A stretch of 9,172 bases of DNA, taken from positions 1-9,172 of the forward strand of contig DATKNU010000200.1 of NCBI GenBank assembly GCA_035541195.1. The letters run 5' to 3'. Every line of letters begins with the position of its first letter. The first letter of the stretch is position 1. Source of the stretch: Muellerivita sp035541195. GTDB lineage: Bacteria > Oederibacteriota > Muellerivitia > Muellerivitales > Muellerivitaceae. The position numbers and the translations under genes are program-made. The notes under the pieces were generated by a model that was given only the letters and a program-made list of their open reading frames with translations, ran no database searches and was not told where the DNA came from. Shown here piece after piece: positions 5,543 through 9,172 of the stretch.

Positions 5543-6322
5543 CTAGGAACCGAGCAGTTGGGCCACTTCCATCGCCACCCTTTCGGGGGCGGCGGGTTTG
5601 CGAAGGAACCGCACGTTGGGCAGCGGCGCGGCTTGCTCCACTAAGGCTTCGGTGATGTTGCCGGAGAAAATCAAAATGGGTTTGCGGGCCAAAAGCGGCG
5701 TCTTTTTCAGGTGCCCCAGGAAGGTGGCGCCGTCCATCCCCGGCATCTCCAGGTCTGTAATGATCAAGTCCACCTTCTTCTGGGACATTTCGGCCAAGGC
5801 CTGCCGGCCCTCCACCGCTTCCCGGATGACGTCCGCAGGAAAGGCCTTTTCCAGGGTACGGCGCAGGATTCCCCTTAGGGTCGGTGAGTCCTCGATGATG
5901 AGGATTTGCCTCGCGGGCTTGTCGCCCCGCCCGCCTCCCGGCGGGGGCGGGACCTCGGCCAAGAGGCGGCCCACCAGGTTTATCAACTCTTGCCGGTCCT
6001 GTTTGGGGACGGTCACCAACCCGTCGGGAACGGGCGCCGTTTCATCCGGGGAAAGGCAAAAAACCACCGGCACGGCGCCGCGCGCCAGCTTCGCCTGAAA
6101 AGCGGTCCCGGGATAACCGTCGGGCAGGGGCCAGTCCGCCACCACCAAATCCGGGTTTCCCTCGCCCCAAAGGCCCAGGGCCTCCGAGACCGAGGCGGCT
6201 TTCAGGACCTGGAGGTCCAGCACCGAAAGGCGCAGGGCCGTTTTTTCCATCGTCCGCTCATCCGGATCCAGCAGCAGCACTTTCTTCAACGGGATCATGA
6301 TCGGCCTCGGGGAAGGGTTCAT
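5543..6322 (-). CDS. Double-receiver response regulator
   Basis: A 259-residue protein of two receiver domains with no output domain. REC1 (about 13-121) has the acidic pocket LLLDPDE (19-22), candidate phospho-acceptor D63 in VVADWPLPDG, S91 and K107. REC2 (about 138-257) is more canonical: IIEDSPT (E144, D145), D190 in IITDLEMPGMDG, S220 in LIFSGN and K242 in FLRKP. A Pro/Gly-rich linker (about 124-134) joins them. This architecture recalls FrzZ of the Myxococcus Frz chemosensory system, so it may be an output or phosphate sink for CheA; that is inference. The ATG at 6322 makes an ATGA overlap with the cheY stop but has no clear ribosome binding site. An internal ATG at 6298 (residue 9) has GAGG 6 bases upstream and is a credible alternative. 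It is the last gene of the chemosensory cluster. Confidence 0.87.
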   Translation of the reverse strand: MNPSPRPIMIPLKKVLLLDPDERTMEKTALRLSVLDLQVLKAASVSEALGLWGEGNPDLVVADWPLPDGYPGTAFQAKLARGAVPVVFCLSPDETAPVPDGLVTVPKQDRQELINLVGRLLAEVPPPPGGGRGDKPARQILIIEDSPTLRGILRRTLEKAFPADVIREAVEGRQALAEMSQKKVDLIITDLEMPGMDGATFLGHLKKTPLLARKPILIFSGNITEALVEQAAPLPNVRFLRKPAAPERVAMEVAQLLGS

Positions 6323-6702
6323 TCGGCGGTCGCCAGGGTTTTCTCAATCACGTCCTTGAGGGTCTGGGCCTGGAAGGGCTTGCGGATGAATTCCCGCACG
6401 CCCTTTTGGGCCAGCGAATGCAGCACCGACTGATCGCCCTCCGAACTGACCACCACCACGGGCAACACCGAAAGCATGGGGTCCTGGGCCATTTGCTCGA
6501 TCATTTCCACGCCCGTCATGTCCGGCATGTTCAAGTCCGCCAGCACCAAATCCATCCAATTGGCCCGCATCTGTTCCAAGCCTTCCCGTCCATTGGAGGC
6601 CTCCCAGACGTCCCCCAGGGGCAACTCGGTGGCCTGCAGGGTCCTTTTGATGAACCCCCGCATGGTGGCCGAATCGTCCACGATTAAGATGCTGATTGCC
6701 AT
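6319..6702 (-). CDS. cheY: CheY-like single-domain response regulator
   Basis: A 127-residue stand-alone receiver domain. It has the acidic pair D9-D10 (LIVDDSATMR), phospho-acceptor D56 in LVLADLNMPDMTG, S86 at the end of strand 4 in VVVVSSEGD and K108 in FIRKPF, so all residues for phosphorylation are present. E88 in the SSEGD segment lines up with the TAE segment of E. coli CheY. It has no output domain, so it would act by binding a partner such as a motor switch or another effector. It follows the chemoreceptor gene after 39 bases, with a strong GGAGG 5 bases before the ATG (plus-strand cctcc at 6708-6712), and precedes the double-receiver gene with an ATGA overlap. Position within a CheA-CheW-receptor cluster makes CheA the likely phosphodonor. 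Confidence 0.88.
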   Translation of the reverse strand: MAISILIVDDSATMRGFIKRTLQATELPLGDVWEASNGREGLEQMRANWMDLVLADLNMPDMTGVEMIEQMAQDPMLSVLPVVVVSSEGDQSVLHSLAQKGVREFIRKPFQAQTLKDVIEKTLATAE

Positions 6703-6741
6703 GATCCCCTCCTCGAAGTGAATGCCGAACCGAGCCTCGCC

Positions 6742-8301
6742 TCAGGAAACCCGCAGGTTCCCCACCCCGGGGGCCACCGGGACCGGACGGGGCTTCTTTT
6801 TCCCGAACCATCCGGCCCAGGAAACCGGCCGGGGCGGGGCGGGCGCCTTGGCCGTGGTCGGGCCCGGGGCCCGGCCGCGCTCCCCTTCCACGATGCCCAC
6901 CAATTGCTTGACCACGCCCTGCAACCCCAGGGCCTGATGGGCCATGTCCTCGCTGGCCGCCAAATTCTGCTTGGCGTTGGCGTTGTTTTCCTGGGTGACC
7001 GCCTCGAGCTTATCCATCATCTTCCCGATTTCCTGGATGGCCCGGCTTTGCTCTTGGCTGGTTTGCTGGAGGCTGGTCAAGAAACCCGCCACCTTTTGGG
7101 TCTGATCCATCATTTCCCGAAGCGCCGTCCCCGCGGACTGGGCCACGCCCATGCCCCGGGAAGCCTGCTGGGCGTTGTTCTCGATGAGCTCGGAGGTTTC
7201 CTTGGCGGCCTGGGCGCTGCGTTGGGCCAGGCCCCGCACTTCCTCGGCCACCACGGCGAAACCCTTGCCATGTTCCCCCGCGCGGGCGGCTTCCACCGAG
7301 GCGTTGAGGGACAGGATGTTGGTCTGCAGGGCGATTTCCTCGATGGACTTGGCGATGCGGTAGACCTTTTCGGCGCTCTCGTTGATGGTGCGCATGGCCG
7401 TCAGGGTGTCCTGCATGGCCTGGTCGGACTTGGCCATGGTGCCCAGGGTTTGTTCCATCAATTGGTTGGCTTGGGTGGCCCCTTCGGCGTTCCGGTTGGT
7501 GCGGGAAGCCATCTCGGAGAGCGCCACGCTGGTGGCCAGCAGGCTCTCGGTGGAATCCACCGAGCCCTTGGCCTGCCGGGCGCTGGCCCGGGCCACCTTC
7601 TCGGAAAGGGCGCCCACTTGGTCCGCGCTGCCCACCAACTGGGCCGCGATAGCCTGGAACCGCCGGCTGATCCCCAAGGCCAGGAAGAAACTCAGCCCCA
7701 GCCCCAAAACAAGGCTGACCAAACCCAAGAGCAACATGGCGTAAAAGGCCCGGCGGTAATCCGATTGGGCCTGGTCCACCATCGACTGGGATTTTTTCCA
7801 CTTCAGGTCGATCAGCTTCTGCATCTGTTCCACGATGGGGTCCACCACCGCGAAAAGGTTGCTGCTTTCCAGGATTTCCAGGGACCGGCCGTCCTTGGCC
7901 TCAAAGGCCTCCCGCAGCTGCATGAGGAACATCTTGTTGTCGCCCAGGGTGGCGTTCACGATCGCCACGGGGGTCTTCTCGTCGGGGTTGATGTCGTTGG
8001 GCTTCAGGTAGGCGTCCCAATTTTCCTGGGCCGCCTTGATGGAATCCTCCAGTTGTTGGCGCCCCGTCTCCCAGGGTTGGCCCGCCCGGGTCTGTTCCAC
8101 CGCCCCCACGATGCCGTTGGCGTAGGCGTCCGACACCCGCTTGAGGTTGTTCAAGGGCGCGCTGCTGGCATAGACCTTTTGGAGGTTGTCGGCCATGTCA
8201 CTGGCCACCTGCAGCCCCACCCCGGCTTCCACGATCAGGGCCGCCGCCAGGATGGCCGCCGCCAGGAACAATTTGTTCTTCAAGCTCAATTTCTCAAACA
8301 T
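6742..8301 (-). CDS. Methyl-accepting chemotaxis protein, apparently without HAMP
   Basis: A 519-residue inner-membrane chemoreceptor. TM1 is at about 11-30, an all-helical extracytoplasmic sensor region of about 155 residues follows (31-185, four-helix-bundle-like), and TM2 is at about 186-211. The cytoplasmic signalling hairpin has its tip at about 323-348, with ALQTNILSLNASVEAARAGE and then GKGFAVVAEEVRGLAQRSAQ. Around the tip it aligns without gaps to E. coli Tsr by eye. Between TM2 and the signalling coiled coil there is no recognisable HAMP domain, and TM2-to-tip is roughly 50 residues shorter than in Tsr. The C-terminal 45 residues form a Pro-rich basic tail with WAGWFGKKK and no NWETF-type pentapeptide. 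I chose the ATG at 8301 because GGAGGG lies upstream; the in-frame ATG at 8316 lacks one. It overlaps the cheW end by 8 bases. Confidence 0.92.
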   Translation of the reverse strand: MFEKLSLKNKLFLAAAILAAALIVEAGVGLQVASDMADNLQKVYASSAPLNNLKRVSDAYANGIVGAVEQTRAGQPWETGRQQLEDSIKAAQENWDAYLKPNDINPDEKTPVAIVNATLGDNKMFLMQLREAFEAKDGRSLEILESSNLFAVVDPIVEQMQKLIDLKWKKSQSMVDQAQSDYRRAFYAMLLLGLVSLVLGLGLSFFLALGISRRFQAIAAQLVGSADQVGALSEKVARASARQAKGSVDSTESLLATSVALSEMASRTNRNAEGATQANQLMEQTLGTMAKSDQAMQDTLTAMRTINESAEKVYRIAKSIEEIALQTNILSLNASVEAARAGEHGKGFAVVAEEVRGLAQRSAQAAKETSELIENNAQQASRGMGVAQSAGTALREMMDQTQKVAGFLTSLQQTSQEQSRAIQEIGKMMDKLEAVTQENNANAKQNLAASEDMAHQALGLQGVVKQLVGIVEGERGRAPGPTTAKAPAPPRPVSWAGWFGKKKPRPVPVAPGVGNLRVS

Positions 8302-8737
8302 GGTCCTTCCCTCCATTCACTTGGTCCGCAACCAGCTTCGGCATATCCAAAAGCGCCACCACCCCGTCCCAGGCCCGGGCATAGGGAAAATCCGCCCCCG
8401 CGGGGCGGGCGCCGCCCCCAGCGGTGCGCAGGAACCCCACCACCTCATCCACCACGAAACCCGCCAAGAGTTCGGAGGGCCAGGGGATCTTGACCGCCAC
8501 AAAGCCACCCGAGGGCGGGCGGCGTTTCACCCCCAGGATGGCGGCCAGGTTGAGCACCGGGATGATCTTGCCGTGCATCTGGGTCACGCCCTCTAGGTTC
8601 CCCTGGGTCTTGGGCACCTCGGTGAAGGCCACCCGGCTGGAGGTCTCCCAGAGCAGCGCCGCTTCCACGCCGAAGACCTGCCGCCCCAGGCGGAAGACCA
8701 GCTGTTGGTCGGCCAAGGGGGAGGGGCCCGCGCTCAT
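8294..8737 (-). CDS. cheW: CheW-like chemotaxis coupling protein (divergent)
   Basis: A 147-residue single CheW domain that would link the chemoreceptor to CheA. It has QQLVFRLGRQVFGVEAALL (residues 11-29), the NLEGVTQMHGKIIPVLNLAAILG core (47-69), GFVVDEVVGFL (93-103) and a C-terminal LLDMPKLV strand-helix (129-136). The usual Arg-Gly before the IIPV segment reads His-Gly (H55-G56), and the region after the VDEV segment is about ten residues shorter than in E. coli CheW. This makes it a divergent member, but the order cheA-cheW-receptor supports the assignment. The ATG at 8737 makes an ATGA overlap with the cheA stop; only a weak AAGG precedes it, so translation is probably coupled. Confidence 0.82.
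   Translation of the reverse strand: MSAGPSPLADQQLVFRLGRQVFGVEAALLWETSSRVAFTEVPKTQGNLEGVTQMHGKIIPVLNLAAILGVKRRPPSGGFVAVKIPWPSELLAGFVVDEVVGFLRTAGGGARPAGADFPYARAWDGVVALLDMPKLVADQVNGGKDHV
8309..8314 (-). promoter_or_regulatory. Ribosome binding site that sets the chemoreceptor start
   Basis: GGAGGG on the minus strand, 7 bases before the ATG at 8301. It rules against the longer frame from the ATG at 8316, which has no such site, and it places MFEKLSLKNK at the cytoplasmic N-terminus just before TM1. Confidence 0.7.
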
Positions 8738-9172
8738 CCCAGCGCCTTGGCCGCGGGCCGCATCACGCCCGATTCAAGAATGGACCGGGAAAAGTCCCGC
8801 ACCAGATAGGGGATGTCCAGCACCAGGGCCACCCGCCCGTCGCCCAGGATGGCCCCGCCGTTCACGCCCTTCAGGCATCCCATCAGGGGGTTCAAGCCCT
8901 TCAGCACGATTTCCCGCTTGCCCAGGATCTCATCCACCAAGATGAGCAGGGGCCCCTTGTCCGATTCCAGTTCCACGCCCACCTGGTTCCCTTCCCCGCC
9001 GCGGGCGACCCCGAACCATTCGGCCAAGTGCAGGCGCGGCAGGGGCAGCGAAGCCACCGGTTTCTCGGGCCGGTCGGCCCAAAGGGAGAATTTATGGATC
9101 TGGGTGAGGGGGATGACGTAAAAACCCCGTCCCACCCGCACCAAAAGGCCCTCCAGCAGGGCCAAGGTCAGG
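8734..9172 (-). CDS. cheA: Chemotaxis histidine kinase CheA, C-terminal (P5) part; 5' end off window
   Basis: The frame is open to the window edge and ends with a TGA at 8736-8734. The visible 145 residues begin L-T-L-A-L-L-E-G-L-L-V-R-V and cover the whole CheW-like P5 regulatory domain of CheA, which binds CheW and receptors. Diagnostic segments are LLEGLLVRVGRGFYVIPL at the start, VGVELESDKGPLLILVDEIL in the middle and GLNPLMGCLKGVNGGAILGDGRVALVLDIPYLV (in two parts) near the end; the ILGDGRVALVLD motif is typical of CheA rather than free CheW. A TTG at 9165 could look like a start but is an ordinary Leu codon in this context. The His-phosphotransfer, dimerisation and kinase domains lie beyond the window. 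Confidence 0.9.
   Translation of the reverse strand, partial: LTLALLEGLLVRVGRGFYVIPLTQIHKFSLWADRPEKPVASLPLPRLHLAEWFGVARGGEGNQVGVELESDKGPLLILVDEILGKREIVLKGLNPLMGCLKGVNGGAILGDGRVALVLDIPYLVRDFSRSILESGVMRPAAKALG

Noticed and set aside
6718..8493. A 591-codon rightward open frame opposite the chemoreceptor and cheW
   Set aside because: It is antisense to well-recognised chemoreceptor and CheW sequences. Its translation is rich in Gly, His, Leu and Pro with no domain signature, as expected for a shadow frame in GC-rich DNA.
9163..9165. TTG at 9165 as the start of a separate 143-residue CheW-like gene
   Set aside because: The frame continues to the window edge and the upstream codons (L-T) match the lead-in to the CheA P5 domain, so this is an internal Leu codon of cheA.
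1..9172. Mobile element, phage, CRISPR or defence system
   Set aside because: No transposase, integrase, terminal repeats, regularly spaced repeats or defence-type domains were seen. The ABC-F, ArsR-operon and chemosensory genes have uniform composition and account for nearly all of the sequence.

Overview
The window is GC-rich, densely packed bacterial DNA and mostly leftward-coding. The leftward genes overlap by 4-20 bases or sit close together with GGAGG-type ribosome binding sites. A transmembrane chemoreceptor with a CheA/CheW/CheY set and a Uup-type ABC-F protein point to a motile or surface-sensing, probably Gram-negative, bacterium. I cannot assign a phylum from this sequence alone.

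Layout. (1) Bases 1-54 may hold the first 18 codons of a leftward gene, preceded by a perfect TATAAT; this is tentative. (2) Bases 224-2053 (+) encode a complete Uup-like ABC-F ATPase. It meets the next gene head-on with no base between the stop codons. (3) Bases 2054-5418 (-) form a small-molecule or stress-type operon. In transcription order it reads: ArsR-family repressor, a tandem two-domain AHSA1/SRPBCC protein, a PhnB-like VOC protein, a single-domain AHSA1/SRPBCC protein, a membrane-anchored SRPBCC protein and a four-helix DoxX-like membrane protein. A TTGACA-17-TATATA promoter precedes arsR, and AT-rich TAACC/GGTTA repeats lie across the likely start of transcription. (4) Bases 5543-9172 (-) are the distal part of a chemosensory operon: the CheA C-terminus (cut by the window edge), a divergent CheW, a methyl-accepting chemotaxis protein, a CheY-like receiver and a two-receiver response regulator.

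How they fit together. In the chemosensory cluster the receptor and CheW would couple to CheA, which phosphorylates the single-receiver CheY and probably the double-receiver protein. No cheR, cheB or flagellar gene is visible, and the operon's promoter lies outside the window. In the ArsR operon the repressor most likely controls itself and five downstream genes. Four START/SRPBCC ligand-cavity domains, a VOC fold and a DoxX-like membrane protein behind one repressor suggest a response to a hydrophobic or electrophilic small molecule. The ligand is unknown.

The points most worth following up are the fused tandem AHSA1 gene inside this operon, the clear promoter/operator module, the chemoreceptor that appears to lack a HAMP domain and has an odd proline-rich tail, and the FrzZ-like double receiver. 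No defence island, insertion sequence, CRISPR array or RNA gene was recognised, and no gene-free stretch exceeds about 170 bases.
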